Assembly (NCBI RefSeq): GCF_000633535.1
Contig: NZ_AYMR01000009.1
Span: 558,001-622,000, forward strand
Direction of reading: 5' to 3'
DNA length: 64,000 nt
Source: Leifsonia aquatica H1aii
GTDB lineage: Bacteria > Actinomycetota > Actinomycetes > Actinomycetales > Microbacteriaceae
The notes beneath the pieces were generated by a model, which saw nothing but the letters and a program-made list of their open reading frames with translations, was not told where the DNA came from and did no database searches. Shown piece by piece: positions 21,742-30,283 of the stretch. A program made the position numbers and the translations under genes. The number at the start of each line of letters is the position of its first letter. Position 1 is the first letter of the stretch.

Positions 21742-21950
21742 CACCCGTCCCCGAGCCGGCGACCGAGCGGCTCACCGGCACGCACGCGACGTTCCCGCGG
21801 GAGGGGGTGGCGGCGTGGCCGGCGGGCCTGGCCACCGCCGCGGACCCTGCGGACTGGGCGATCCTCCGCGCGGAGTACGGCGAGCACGAGGGGATCGACG
21901 CCCTGGTGATGGGATGCTTGTCGCATGTGGAGACGCAAGACCAGTCCTGA
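21726..21950 (+). pseudogene. Coding-like frame with start codon apparently lost (GTC)
   Basis: This frame of about 74 codons has strong GC at third positions and ends at 21948-21950. A good ribosome site (GGAAGG at 21712-21717) is eight bases ahead of codon 21726, but that codon is GTC, not GTG. The next usable start is GTG 21807, which gives only 47 residues. The frame overlaps the YidC paralogue's tail and the next gene by 26 bases. Function unknown. Confidence 0.45.
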
Positions 21951-22245
21951 CGGGCGGGGCCCGCACGAGGACGCGGCGGCCGGCGGCGCCCTCGGCGTGG
22001 GCGTGCAGGTGTACGTCCGTGAGAGCGACCCGCCCGCCGGAGACGACTGGGTCGGCGAGCCGACCGGCGTGATCGTGGCGCCGGGCGAGCGCAGCCTGCG
22101 CAGCGTGTCGTTGCCGGCCGACCGGTTGACGACCTGGGTGGTCGCCTTCAGCGAGCCGCAGTATCGTCGCGACGGGCGCGGGCCGGCCGAGACCGCGACG
22201 GTCCCGGCCTCCCGCCTCGTCGCCGCCGAGCCCGTGGAGGACTGA
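21925..22245 (+). CDS. Hypothetical protein
   Basis: A 106-residue soluble protein beginning MWRRKTSPDGRG. It is predicted to be mainly beta-strand and has GEPTGVIVAPGE and TTWVVAFSEPQ blocks. It is one base from the next gene, a DUF1697 protein, and the two are likely co-transcribed. I do not recognise a family. Confidence 0.6.
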   Translation: MWRRKTSPDGRGPHEDAAAGGALGVGVQVYVRESDPPAGDDWVGEPTGVIVAPGERSLRSVSLPADRLTTWVVAFSEPQYRRDGRGPAETATVPASRLVAAEPVED

Positions 22246-22246
22246 C

Positions 22247-22783
22247 GTGCTCGCCGTCGGACTGGTGCGCGGGATCAACGTCGGGGCGTCGACCAGGGTC
22301 GCCGCGGGCGACCTGGCGGCGGCGTTCCAGGATGCGGGTCTGCGCGACGTGGTGACGCTGCTGCAGAGTGGCAACGCCGTCTTCGTCGCCGACGAGGAGC
22401 CAACGGCCTCCCTGGCGGCGCGCGTGGAGGAGGCGCTGCGCGCCCGTTCGGGCGTCTCCGCCCGGGTCGTGCTGCTGCCGGAGGAGCGGTTCCGCGCCGT
22501 GGCGGCGGCGAACCCGCTCGTCGCGGTGGCGGACGACGACGCGCGGCTGGTGGTGACCTTCCTCGACCACGAGCTGCCGGAGGGCGTGGAGCTCCCGGCC
22601 GACGCGGAGACCGTGCCCGAGCTGATCCGGGCGGGCGAGCGCGCCCTCTACCAGTGGTGTCCGCTGGGCGTCTCCAAGTCCGTCGTCCCTGCCGCGTTCT
22701 GGCGCGCGGTCGGCCCCGTGGCGGCGGCGCGGAACCAGCGCACGGTGGCCCGGCTCCTCGCCGAGCTCGATCGGCGCGGTTGA
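22247..22783 (+). CDS. DUF1697 family protein
   Basis: A 178-residue protein of the DUF1697 family: the opening LVRGINVG, LLQSGNAVF near 48 and the C-terminal ARNQRTVARLLAEL are family marks. The N-terminal fold is ferredoxin-like in known structures, but the role is not established. The GTG start at 22247 follows the previous stop directly. Confidence 0.87.
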   Translation: MLAVGLVRGINVGASTRVAAGDLAAAFQDAGLRDVVTLLQSGNAVFVADEEPTASLAARVEEALRARSGVSARVVLLPEERFRAVAAANPLVAVADDDARLVVTFLDHELPEGVELPADAETVPELIRAGERALYQWCPLGVSKSVVPAAFWRAVGPVAAARNQRTVARLLAELDRRG

Positions 22784-22833
22784 GGGCCACGCGAGCACTG
22801 TTCCGGCGCGCCCGGCGAACCTACAATTGCGGC

Positions 22834-23493
22834 ATGTTCGTCGAGGGCACGCTTCGATGGCAGGTCACCGAGGACTGTCCCTGGGACCTGCTGATGGCCC
22901 TCGCCGTCCGCGACCTCGCCGGGCTGGGGGAGGCCGGCGAGCCGGCGCTGCCGCGACTGACCCCGGCGCTCGCGCCGGTGCTGCGGGCCAACACGGGCGC
23001 GCATCCCGCGGTCCCGCGGGCGGCATCCCGCGCCGGGCACACCGGAGCGGCGGTGGGGGAGCCCGGCACCCTCGCGCAGCAGTGGCGCGCGTGGTTCGAC
23101 GTCGCCGTCGACCGGGAGCGACGGCCGCTCGGCGGGATGCTGCGCCCGCCGCACTTCCCCGTCTTCGACCGCGCGATCGAGCTTCAGGACGTCGTGATCG
23201 CCCACTACGACGCGGCGGCGGACTGGGCGCACCAGCGCCACGCCGAGTACGTGCAGGCGAGTCTGCTGAACCACGCCCGCCGCGCCGCGGACATCGTCGA
23301 CGTGGTGCGCGAGCGCGAGCACGAGTTGCGCCGCCAGGCAGGGTACTTCCGGCTCGACCTCGACGTGCTGCCGCTCTCGAGCTCCGGCGCGTGGATCGTC
23401 GGGCCGCATACCGTGGTCGTCAGCGCGAGCCTGCGCGACGACTCCCCGGCGTTCCGGGACTGGTTCCGGCCCCTGGTGTCCGCGCTCGTCTGA
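22834..23493 (+). CDS. Hypothetical protein
   Basis: A 219-residue soluble protein starting MFVEGTLRWQVTEDCPWD. I do not recognise it. It is alpha-helical in the middle (REREHELRRQAGYFRLDLD) with an actinobacterial-type Pro/Ala linker near 60-85. The ATG at 22834 is six bases after TACAAT (22822-22827), a clear leaderless promoter, so it is transcribed on its own. Confidence 0.7.
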   Translation: MFVEGTLRWQVTEDCPWDLLMALAVRDLAGLGEAGEPALPRLTPALAPVLRANTGAHPAVPRAASRAGHTGAAVGEPGTLAQQWRAWFDVAVDRERRPLGGMLRPPHFPVFDRAIELQDVVIAHYDAAADWAHQRHAEYVQASLLNHARRAADIVDVVREREHELRRQAGYFRLDLDVLPLSSSGAWIVGPHTVVVSASLRDDSPAFRDWFRPLVSALV

Positions 23494-23519
23494 GGCGGCC
23501 GCCAGAGGCCGGGACGCCG

Positions 23520-24524
23520 TCAGGCCGGGCGCTGGGCCGGCGAGATCGTCTGGGCGGGGTCGGTCTCCGCGACATCCCCGATCGCCTCGTCGATGCGCGC
23601 GAGAACCTCGCCGGACAGGCGCACGCCCGCCGCGGCGGCGTTGGAGGCGACCTGCTCGGGACGCGAGGCGCCCACGATCGCGGCGGCCACGTTCGGGTTC
23701 TGCAGCACCCACGCGACGGCGAGCTGGGCCATCGTGATCCCGAGCTCGTCGGCGATGGGCTTCAGGCCCTGGACGGCCGTGAGCACGTCGTCGCGCAGGA
23801 AGCCCTTGATCGCGTTCGCCCCGCCCTTCTCGTCCGCCGCACGGCTGCCGGCCGGCGGCTGCGCGCCCGGCGCGTACTTGCCGGTGAGCACGCCCTGAGC
23901 GACGGGCGACCAGACGATCTGCGAGATCCCGAGCTCGGCCGACGCGGGCACGACCTCCTTCTCGATGACCCGCCAGAGCATGGAGTACTGCGGCTGGTTC
24001 GAGATCAGCTGGAAGCCGAGCTCCTTCGACAGGGCGTGACCGGCGCGCAGCTGCTCGGCGTTCCACTCGCTCACACCGATATAGAGGGCCTTGCCGGCGC
24101 GGACGACATCGGCGAACGCCTGCATCGTCTCCTCGAGCGGAGTCTCGTAGTCGAACCGGTGGGCCTGGTACAGGTCGACGTAGTCGGTGCCCAGACGCTC
24201 GAGCGAGCCGTCGATCGACTCGAAGATGTGCTTGCGGGAGAGCCCGACATCGTTGTGGCCCTTCGGGCCGGTCGGCCAGTACACCTTCGTGAAGATCTCG
24301 AGCGAGGCACGGCGCTCACCCGCGAGGGCGTCGCCGAGAACCTTCTCGGCCGCGGTGTTCGCGTAGGCGTCCGCGGTGTCGAACGTGGTGATCCCGGCGT
24401 CGAGCGCGGCCCGCACGCTGCGTGCGGCGATGTCGTTCTCCACCTGGGAGGCGTGGGTCAGCCAGTTGCCGTAGATGATCTCCGAGATCTTGAGCCCGGA
24501 GTTGCCGAGGTATCTGAATTCCAT
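23520..24524 (-). CDS. Aldo/keto reductase
   Basis: A 334-residue (alpha/beta)8 NADPH-dependent reductase. The tetrad is visible as D and Y in FDTADAYANT (about 49-58), the lysine in IFTKVYW and the histidine in YQAHRFD. It resembles the potassium-channel beta-subunit/YghZ-like group (EWNAEQL, NQPQYSML). The ATG at 24524 gives the usual MEFRYLGNSGLKIS opening. The physiological substrate is unknown. Confidence 0.93.
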   Translation of the reverse strand: MEFRYLGNSGLKISEIIYGNWLTHASQVENDIAARSVRAALDAGITTFDTADAYANTAAEKVLGDALAGERRASLEIFTKVYWPTGPKGHNDVGLSRKHIFESIDGSLERLGTDYVDLYQAHRFDYETPLEETMQAFADVVRAGKALYIGVSEWNAEQLRAGHALSKELGFQLISNQPQYSMLWRVIEKEVVPASAELGISQIVWSPVAQGVLTGKYAPGAQPPAGSRAADEKGGANAIKGFLRDDVLTAVQGLKPIADELGITMAQLAVAWVLQNPNVAAAIVGASRPEQVASNAAAAGVRLSGEVLARIDEAIGDVAETDPAQTISPAQRPA

Positions 24525-24579
24525 GCGATCACGCTACCCGTCGCGGACGCTGTCAGGGGACGGTGGCATGCTGGACCCT

Positions 24580-25854
24580 GTGGGACGTGCGGACGGCAGC
24601 GATCGGCGGGTGACGACCGCGGACGTCGACGACTCCGCGGCCACCGTGCTGCACGTCGACATGGACGCCTTCTTCGCCTCGGTCGAACTCCTCGACCGCC
24701 CCGACGCCCGGGGCAAGCCCGCGATCGTCGGGCACGCGGGAGGCCGCGGCGTGGTGACCAGCGCGACGTACGAGGCGCGCCGCTTCGGCGTCCGCAGCGC
24801 GATGCCGATGTCGCAGGCGCTGCGACTGTGCCCGACGGCGATCATCCTTCCCCCGCACTACCAGAAGTACACCGAGTACTCCGCGCGCGTGATGGAGATC
24901 TTCCACGAGGTCACGCCGCTCGTGGAGCCGCTCAGCATCGACGAGGCGTTCCTCGACGTCGCCGGTGCGCGGCGCCTGCTCGGTTCGCCGCGCAGGATCG
25001 CCGAGCTCATCCGCTCGCGCGTTCAGGAGGAGACCGGGCTCACGTGCTCGGTGGGTGTGGCCGGGACCAAGTTCATGGCGAAGCTCGCCTCCGGACGCGC
25101 GAAGCCCGACGGCCTGCTCGTCATCCCTCCGGCGGAGACGATCGCCTACCTGAGGCCGCTGCCGGTCGGCGCGCTCTGGGGCGTCGGCGCGAGCACGCAG
25201 GCGTCGCTGGAGCGGATGGGGATGCGCACCGTCGCCGACCTCGCCGACGCGCCGATGGCGGTGCTGCAGCGAGCGGTGGGCGATGCCGGCGCGCGCCGCC
25301 TGCACGACCTGGCGAACGGCCGGGACGCACGACGGGTGGTCACCGAATCGCGCGAGAAGAGCGTCGGCCACGAGAACACGTTCAGCGCCGACGTGGACGA
25401 CCCGGACATCCTCCGCCGCGAGCTGCTCCGGCTGTCCGGAAGGGTGGGGGAGCGCCTGCGCACTCACGGTCTGGAGGGGCGCACCGTCGCGATCAAGGTG
25501 CGGTTCTCCGACTTCCCCACGATCACCCGCTCGCGCACCCTCGCCGAACCGACGAACGTCGGGCGGCGGCTGTTCGAGGAGGCCTGGCAGATCTTCGAGG
25601 CGCTCGACCTCGACGTGCGCACGACGCCCATCCGCCTCATCGGCGTGCGCGCCGAGCAACTGCTCGACGCGGGTGGCGACGCGTTGGCGCTCTGGGACCC
25701 GGACGAGGAGTGGCGCGAGACCGAACGCGCCCTCGACGCGGTGAGCGCGCGATTCGGGCGCGGGATGATCGGCCCGGCCTCCCTCGTCCGCCGCACCCGC
25801 GAGGCGGACGACGAGGCCCGCGACGGCCGCAACCCGCGCTGGGTCAGCGACTAG
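24580..25854 (+). CDS. dinB: DNA polymerase IV (Y family)
   Basis: A 424-residue translesion polymerase. Metal ligands are in VDMDAFFASVE near residue 30 and SIDEAFLDV near 120, and the little-finger domain spans about 255-370. GTG 24580 is chosen because it follows CATGCT by seven bases, matching the leaderless pattern here, and gives the usual GRADGSDRRVT start; ATG 24568 is in frame. Its stop overlaps the convergent endonuclease-like gene by four bases. I see no LexA box ahead of it. Confidence 0.93.
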   Translation: MGRADGSDRRVTTADVDDSAATVLHVDMDAFFASVELLDRPDARGKPAIVGHAGGRGVVTSATYEARRFGVRSAMPMSQALRLCPTAIILPPHYQKYTEYSARVMEIFHEVTPLVEPLSIDEAFLDVAGARRLLGSPRRIAELIRSRVQEETGLTCSVGVAGTKFMAKLASGRAKPDGLLVIPPAETIAYLRPLPVGALWGVGASTQASLERMGMRTVADLADAPMAVLQRAVGDAGARRLHDLANGRDARRVVTESREKSVGHENTFSADVDDPDILRRELLRLSGRVGERLRTHGLEGRTVAIKVRFSDFPTITRSRTLAEPTNVGRRLFEEAWQIFEALDLDVRTTPIRLIGVRAEQLLDAGGDALALWDPDEEWRETERALDAVSARFGRGMIGPASLVRRTREADDEARDGRNPRWVSD

Positions 25855-26768
25855 CGCAGCCCGACCGCGATCCCGCGGTGGTCGCTGCCGTTGTCCGGGA
25901 GGACTGTGCTGCTGACGGTCGAGAGGCCGCGGACCAGCGCGTGGTCGAGGCGCGCGACGGGGAACGCCGACGGCCAGGTGAAGCCGAGGCCGAGCTCGCT
26001 GTCCGGCTTCTCGCCCAGTTCGGCGAAGAGCGGGGCCAGTGTGCGGTCCGTGGTCGCGGTGTTGAAATCGCCGACCACCAGGAGGCGGACGGCATCGTCG
26101 GAGGCCACCGTGTCCGTCAGCTCCCGGAGCATCTCGTCGCGCGTCGCGCTCTCGCCCGGCCGGACGGACGCGAGGTGGACCGCGTAGACCCGGGTGGTGC
26201 CGCCGGGGGTGTCGACGTCGACGCTGAGCGCGCGCTCCCAGCCCAGGCCGAGATCCAGCCGCTTCTCGTCGTGGAGAGGGTGGGAGCTCCAGAGCCCGAC
26301 CGTCCCGACGATCGCGTGATACGGGTAGTCGGCGTCGAGAACGCCGGAGACGGCATCGCGGTTCGTCGCGTCGAGCTCCTGCAGGGCGATCAGGTCGGGA
26401 TCGCGGCCGGCGAGGTCGCGCGCGATCTCCGCCGCCTTCGGGTTCGCAGCGTGGAGGTTCTCGCTCACCACGGTGAAGTCCGGTGCGCCCACGGACGCGG
26501 CGGGCAGCAGGGCGCTGCCGAAGAGCGACCACCACACGGCCGCCGCGGCGGCCACGCCGAGCCCGGCGAAGAGGGAGAGCCGGAACAGCGCCGACAGGCC
26601 GAGCAGGGCGATGAGGGCGGCGGCCCAGGGCAGGAAGGACTCGACGAGGGACGCGGCTCCGCCGACGTCCGGCAGCATCCCGTGGCAGAGCAGGAGGGCG
26701 GCGACGGCCAGCGCCGCGATCCCCGTCAGCACGCCTCGGGGGCGGCGGCGGGATCGGCTCGGTGACAC
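25851..26768 (-). CDS. Membrane-anchored endonuclease/exonuclease/phosphatase family protein
   Basis: A 305-residue protein. The N-terminal 90 residues hold three hydrophobic segments; the rest is an EEP phosphohydrolase with SENLH, the metal-binding LQELD, GDFNTA and the C-terminal SDHRG. The catalytic domain probably lies outside the membrane. The start is GTG at 26768, seven bases after AATAAT on the minus strand. The substrate could be nucleic acid or a phospholipid. Confidence 0.87.
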   Translation of the reverse strand: MSPSRSRRRPRGVLTGIAALAVAALLLCHGMLPDVGGAASLVESFLPWAAALIALLGLSALFRLSLFAGLGVAAAAAVWWSLFGSALLPAASVGAPDFTVVSENLHAANPKAAEIARDLAGRDPDLIALQELDATNRDAVSGVLDADYPYHAIVGTVGLWSSHPLHDEKRLDLGLGWERALSVDVDTPGGTTRVYAVHLASVRPGESATRDEMLRELTDTVASDDAVRLLVVGDFNTATTDRTLAPLFAELGEKPDSELGLGFTWPSAFPVARLDHALVRGLSTVSSTVLPDNGSDHRGIAVGLR

Positions 26769-26873
26769 CCGATCGATTATTCCGACCCTGTCGCTGAGAA
26801 CCCGCCGCGAACGCCGGGAGGAGCCTGCGAACCGGCCTGGTCATGCTGGGAGCGCGGCGGGTACGGTGAAGGC

Positions 26874-27203
26874 ATGACCAATATCTCGCTCAAGCTCGCC
26901 GAGACCGTCAGCGCGTCCGGCATCAAGTCCGTCTACGGCGAGCCGGTCGTCATCGACGGCACGACCCTCGTCCCCGTGGCCGCCGTGCAGTTCGGCTTCG
27001 GAGCCGGCAATGGCTCCGAGAGCGAGGACGGCCCCGGCGGTGGCGGCGGCGGTGGCGTGGCCATCCCGTTCGGCGCGTACGTGAGCGATGCGGCGGGCGT
27101 CCGGTTCCGGCCGAACCTGATCACCCTGCTCGCGGTCGCCATCCCGTTCGTCTGGGTGGCCGGGCACGCGTGGTCGCGCGTCATCCGTGCGCTGAAGAAG
27201 TGA
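26874..27203 (+). CDS. GerW/YtfJ-family protein
   Basis: A 109-residue protein of the GerW (YtfJ) family. The N-terminal part has VYGEPVVIDGTTLVPV, the Gly-rich linker spans about 45-62, and one membrane segment lies near 80-97. The family was named from Bacillus spore proteins but is widespread in non-sporing actinobacteria, where its role is unknown. The ATG is six bases after TACGGT (26862-26867). Confidence 0.82.
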   Translation: MTNISLKLAETVSASGIKSVYGEPVVIDGTTLVPVAAVQFGFGAGNGSESEDGPGGGGGGGVAIPFGAYVSDAAGVRFRPNLITLLAVAIPFVWVAGHAWSRVIRALKK

Positions 27204-27211
27204 TGTCGCAC

Positions 27212-27217
27212 TAGACT
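27212..27217 (+). promoter_or_regulatory. -10 box of the riboswitch transcript
   Basis: TAGACT is followed after about seven bases by the start of the TPP aptamer, so the transcript probably begins near 27224, just at the aptamer's 5' arm. Confidence 0.6.
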
Positions 27218-27225
27218 GGTCGCGA

Positions 27226-27320
27226 ACACGGGAGTCCGGTGAGCCGGGCTGAGAGGAAGCTTCTCCAAGCTTCGACCGTCGAACCTGATCTGGATCATGC
27301 CAGCGCAGGGAGGCCATCTC
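27226..27320 (+). ncRNA. TPP riboswitch (THI box)
   Basis: The aptamer is easily recognised: GGGCTGAGAGGAA near 27246, then CGAACCTGATCTGGATCATG and CCAGCGCAGGGA ending near 27312. These are the invariant J2-3 and J4-5 elements that bind the pyrimidine and diphosphate of thiamine pyrophosphate. It stands 50 bases ahead of an ECF transporter operon, so TPP should shut off uptake of thiamine or its HMP precursor. Confidence 0.97.
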
Positions 27321-27328
27321 TGAATCCC

Positions 27329-27358
27329 GTGCCCTCTTTTCCCTGAGCGAAAGGGCAC
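27329..27358 (+). promoter_or_regulatory. Ribosome-site hairpin downstream of the TPP aptamer
   Basis: GTGCCCT (27329-27335) pairs with AGGGCAC (27352-27358). The right arm contains the AAAGGG ribosome site of the next gene, eight bases before its GTG at 27364. With no T run after it, this looks like translational rather than transcriptional control. Confidence 0.6.
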
Positions 27359-27363
27359 GAACA

Positions 27364-27984
27364 GTGCACGCAACCATCACCTCGTCCGAGACGCGCCCCG
27401 CGCGCGTCCTCCGCTGGCGCGTCGTCGACATCGTCGTCGCGAGTGTCGTCGCCGTCGCCGCCGGCGTCGTCTTCTGGGTCTGGGGACAGGTCCAGAACCC
27501 GATCTCCGGCCCGGTCAGCGCCGTGCTGCCCGGCTTCCAGGGTCTGCTCAACGGCCCGTGGCTGTTCGCCGGAGTGCTGACGGCGCTGATCGTCCGCAAG
27601 CCGGGCGCCGCCCTCTACGGCGAACTCGTCGCGGCCGTCGTCTCCGCCCTGATCGGCACGCAGTGGGGCTTCGCCACGCTGCTCTCCGGCGCGGTGCAGG
27701 GGATCGGGGCGGAGATCGTCTTCGCCCTGTTCCTCTATGCGAACTGGAGGATCGTGCCCGCCATCCTCGCGGGGGCAGGCGCCGGCCTGGCCGAGTCGAT
27801 CCTCGACCTCCTCTACTGGTACCCGGGTGCGAAGCCGGAGTTCGCCGTGGTCTACACGATCACCACGACGGTGTCCGGTGCGCTGGTGGCCGGTCTGCTG
27901 TCGTGGCTGCTCGTGCGCGCCCTCGCGAAGACGGGAGCGCTGAGCCGGTTCGCGGCGGGGCGCGAGGCGACGGGACGGGTCTGA
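27364..27984 (+). CDS. ykoE: ECF transporter substrate-binding subunit, YkoE type
   Basis: A 206-residue membrane protein with about six helices, the S component that binds HMP or thiamine. RWRVVDIVVASVVAVAAG, the helix around 85-110 and LLYWYPGAKPEF fit YkoE. The GTG start lies directly behind the TPP riboswitch. It is followed by the ATPase and transmembrane subunits, giving a complete group I ECF transporter. Confidence 0.92.
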   Translation: MHATITSSETRPARVLRWRVVDIVVASVVAVAAGVVFWVWGQVQNPISGPVSAVLPGFQGLLNGPWLFAGVLTALIVRKPGAALYGELVAAVVSALIGTQWGFATLLSGAVQGIGAEIVFALFLYANWRIVPAILAGAGAGLAESILDLLYWYPGAKPEFAVVYTITTTVSGALVAGLLSWLLVRALAKTGALSRFAAGREATGRV

Positions 27985-28001
27985 CCATCGCTCACGATCC
28001 C

Positions 28002-29507
28002 GTGACCCAGGGACCGCCGGTCCCGGCCGCCGTTCGGGTCGGCGGCTGGGGCTGGCGCTATTCGGGGCGCGCGGCGTGGGCCGTGCGTGATCTGACGCTG
28101 CGCATCGAGCCGGGCGAGCGGGTGCTCCTGCTGGGCGCCTCGGGCGCGGGCAAGAGCACCGTCCTCGCCGGGCTCGCCGGCGTGCTCGGAGGCGACGACG
28201 ACGGTGAGGCGGAGGGCACGCTGGCCGTGGCCGGCCGATCGCCGGCCGAGGCGCGCGGCACGGCCGGACTGCTGCTGCAGGACCCCGACGCGCAGGTGAT
28301 CCTGGCGCGCGTGGGCGACGACGTCGCGTTCGCCTGCGAGAACCTCGGCGTCCCCCGTGACGAGATCTGGCCGCGGGTGCGGGCCGCGCTCGACGCGGTC
28401 GGCTTGGCCGTGCCCCTCGACCACCCCACCACCCAGCTGTCGGGAGGGCAGAAGCAACGGCTCGCGCTGGCAGGCATCCTCGCCATGCGACCGGGCCTCC
28501 TGCTCCTGGACGAGCCCACGGCGAACCTCGACCCGGACGGCGTGCGCGAGGTCCGGGACGCGGTCGCCGCCGCCGCGACGGAGAGCGGGGCGACCCTCGT
28601 CGTCGTGGAGCACCGCGTGGCCGTGTGGCGGGAGGTCGTCGACCGGGTGATCGTGCTGGCCGCCGACGGCGGCGTCCTCGCCGACGGGACGCCGGACGCC
28701 GTGCTCGCCGACGCCTCCAGCGCCCTGCGCCGGGCCGGCGTGTGGCTGCCGGGCGAGATGGTGGCGGAGGCGCAGGCCGTCTCCCTCGGCGCACCGCTCC
28801 TCACCGCGCGGGAGCTCGCCTTCGGCCGCGGGCCGGCCGTCGCCCGGCGACGCCGTCGTGCCAGGGCCGCCGCGGTCGGGGCGCTGCCCGAGCGCGTCTC
28901 CCTCGACCTCGCCGAGGGGTCGGCGGTCGCTCTCACCGGGCGGAACGGTGCGGGCAAGTCGACGCTCGCCCTCACACTCGGCGGCCTGCTGCCGGTGCTG
29001 GGCGGGACTCTGCGAGCGGAGGCCACGCTGGCGGCGGGTGCCGACCCGGCCCCGCAGGCATGGCGCTCGCGCGAACTGCTGACACGGATCGGCAGCGTCT
29101 TCCAGAACCCGGAGCACCAGTTCGTCGCGTCGACCGTGCGCGACGAGCTGACGGCCGGTCCGCGCGCGCTCGGTCTCGGGGACGCCGAGACCCGGGAGCG
29201 GGTCGACGAGCTCCTGGAGCGGCTGACGCTGACAGCGGTCGCGGACGCCAACCCGTTCACCCTCTCGGGCGGGCAGAAGCGGCGGCTCTCGGTCGGTACC
29301 GCCCTGGCCACCCGGCCGCGGCTCCTCGTGCTGGACGAGCCCACCTTCGGCCAGGACGCCAACACCTGGCGCGGGATGGTGCGCACGATCGCCGGACTGC
29401 GTGCGGCCGGGCATGCGATCGTCACCGCGACCCACGACGCCGAGTTCGTGTCGGCCATCGGTGCGGCGACGCTCGCGCTGGGGTCGGAACGGGAGGTGGC
29501 GGCATGA
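28002..29507 (+). CDS. ykoD: ECF transporter ATPase, double-domain (YkoD type)
   Basis: A fused protein of about 501 residues with two ABC ATPase domains. Domain 1 has Walker A GASGAGKST (near 43), signature LSGGQKQR and Walker B LLLLDEPTANLD; domain 2 has GRNGAGKST (near 315), LSGGQKRRL and LLVLDEPTFGQD. GTG 28002 is the first normal start after ykoE. A CTG overlapping the ykoE stop (CTGA, 27981) would add MTIAHDP and cannot be excluded. The energy-coupling subunit gene overlaps its stop. Confidence 0.93.
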   Translation: MTQGPPVPAAVRVGGWGWRYSGRAAWAVRDLTLRIEPGERVLLLGASGAGKSTVLAGLAGVLGGDDDGEAEGTLAVAGRSPAEARGTAGLLLQDPDAQVILARVGDDVAFACENLGVPRDEIWPRVRAALDAVGLAVPLDHPTTQLSGGQKQRLALAGILAMRPGLLLLDEPTANLDPDGVREVRDAVAAAATESGATLVVVEHRVAVWREVVDRVIVLAADGGVLADGTPDAVLADASSALRRAGVWLPGEMVAEAQAVSLGAPLLTARELAFGRGPAVARRRRRARAAAVGALPERVSLDLAEGSAVALTGRNGAGKSTLALTLGGLLPVLGGTLRAEATLAAGADPAPQAWRSRELLTRIGSVFQNPEHQFVASTVRDELTAGPRALGLGDAETRERVDELLERLTLTAVADANPFTLSGGQKRRLSVGTALATRPRLLVLDEPTFGQDANTWRGMVRTIAGLRAAGHAIVTATHDAEFVSAIGAATLALGSEREVAA

Positions 29508-30283
29508 CGTTGCTGGAACCCGTCCGCACGGGGCCGCTCGCCACGCTCAACCCCGTGGCCAAGCTCGGTGCGGCGCTGATCGTGACCGCGGTGCTCCTGA
29601 TCTCGATCGACCCGGTCTCCGCCGCGGTCGCCCTCGCCCTGGAGCTGCTCCTCGTGGCCTTCTCGGGCCTCCCGGCGCGGACGCTCGCGCTGCGGACGGC
29701 CCCGATCTGGATCGCGGCGCCGCTCGCCGGGTTGACGACGACGCTCTACGGCCGCACGTCCGGGACGGTCCATCTGCAGTGGTGGGCCGTGGAGGTCAGC
29801 GACGGCTCCCTCCAGCTCGGCCTCGCGACGATGCTGCGCATCCTGGCCATCGGCCTTCCCGCCGTGCTGCTGTTCATCACCATCGACCCCACCGATCTCG
29901 CGGACGGCCTCGCGCAACTGCTGCGCCTCCCGGCGCGCTTCGTGCTCGGCGGACTCGCCGGGCTGCGCCTCGTCGGGCTGTTCGCCGAGGACTGGCGCGC
30001 GCTGACGCTGGCCCGTCGTGCCCGGGGTGTCGCCGAGAGCGGGGCCCTGCGCCGGATGCTGGGGCAGGCGTTCTCCCTCTTCGTGCTCTCGCTGCGCCGC
30101 GGCAGCAAGCTCGCCACCGCGATGGAGGCCCGCGGCTTCGGGTCGTCGGCCACGCGGACCTGGGCCCGGCCCTCGGTGTTCCGCGGCCGGGACTGGGCCG
30201 CGCTGGCGGTCGCCGCCGTCGTGGCGGGCGTGTCCGTGGCCGTGGCCGTGGCAGTGGGGAGTTGGAATGTCCTGGGCCGCTGA
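29504..30283 (+). CDS. ykoC: ECF transporter transmembrane subunit EcfT (YkoC type)
   Basis: A 259-residue membrane protein with about five helices and the EcfT cytoplasmic motifs: LARRARGV (near 167-174) and MEARGFG (near 207-213) hold the two A-R-G coupling sequences that dock on the ATPases. It overlaps the ATPase gene by four bases (ATGA). Confidence 0.92.
   Translation: MTLLEPVRTGPLATLNPVAKLGAALIVTAVLLISIDPVSAAVALALELLLVAFSGLPARTLALRTAPIWIAAPLAGLTTTLYGRTSGTVHLQWWAVEVSDGSLQLGLATMLRILAIGLPAVLLFITIDPTDLADGLAQLLRLPARFVLGGLAGLRLVGLFAEDWRALTLARRARGVAESGALRRMLGQAFSLFVLSLRRGSKLATAMEARGFGSSATRTWARPSVFRGRDWAALAVAAVVAGVSVAVAVAVGSWNVLGR

Noticed and set aside
24540-24580. LexA box in front of dinB
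   Set aside because: No GAAC-N4-GTTC-like palindrome is present there.
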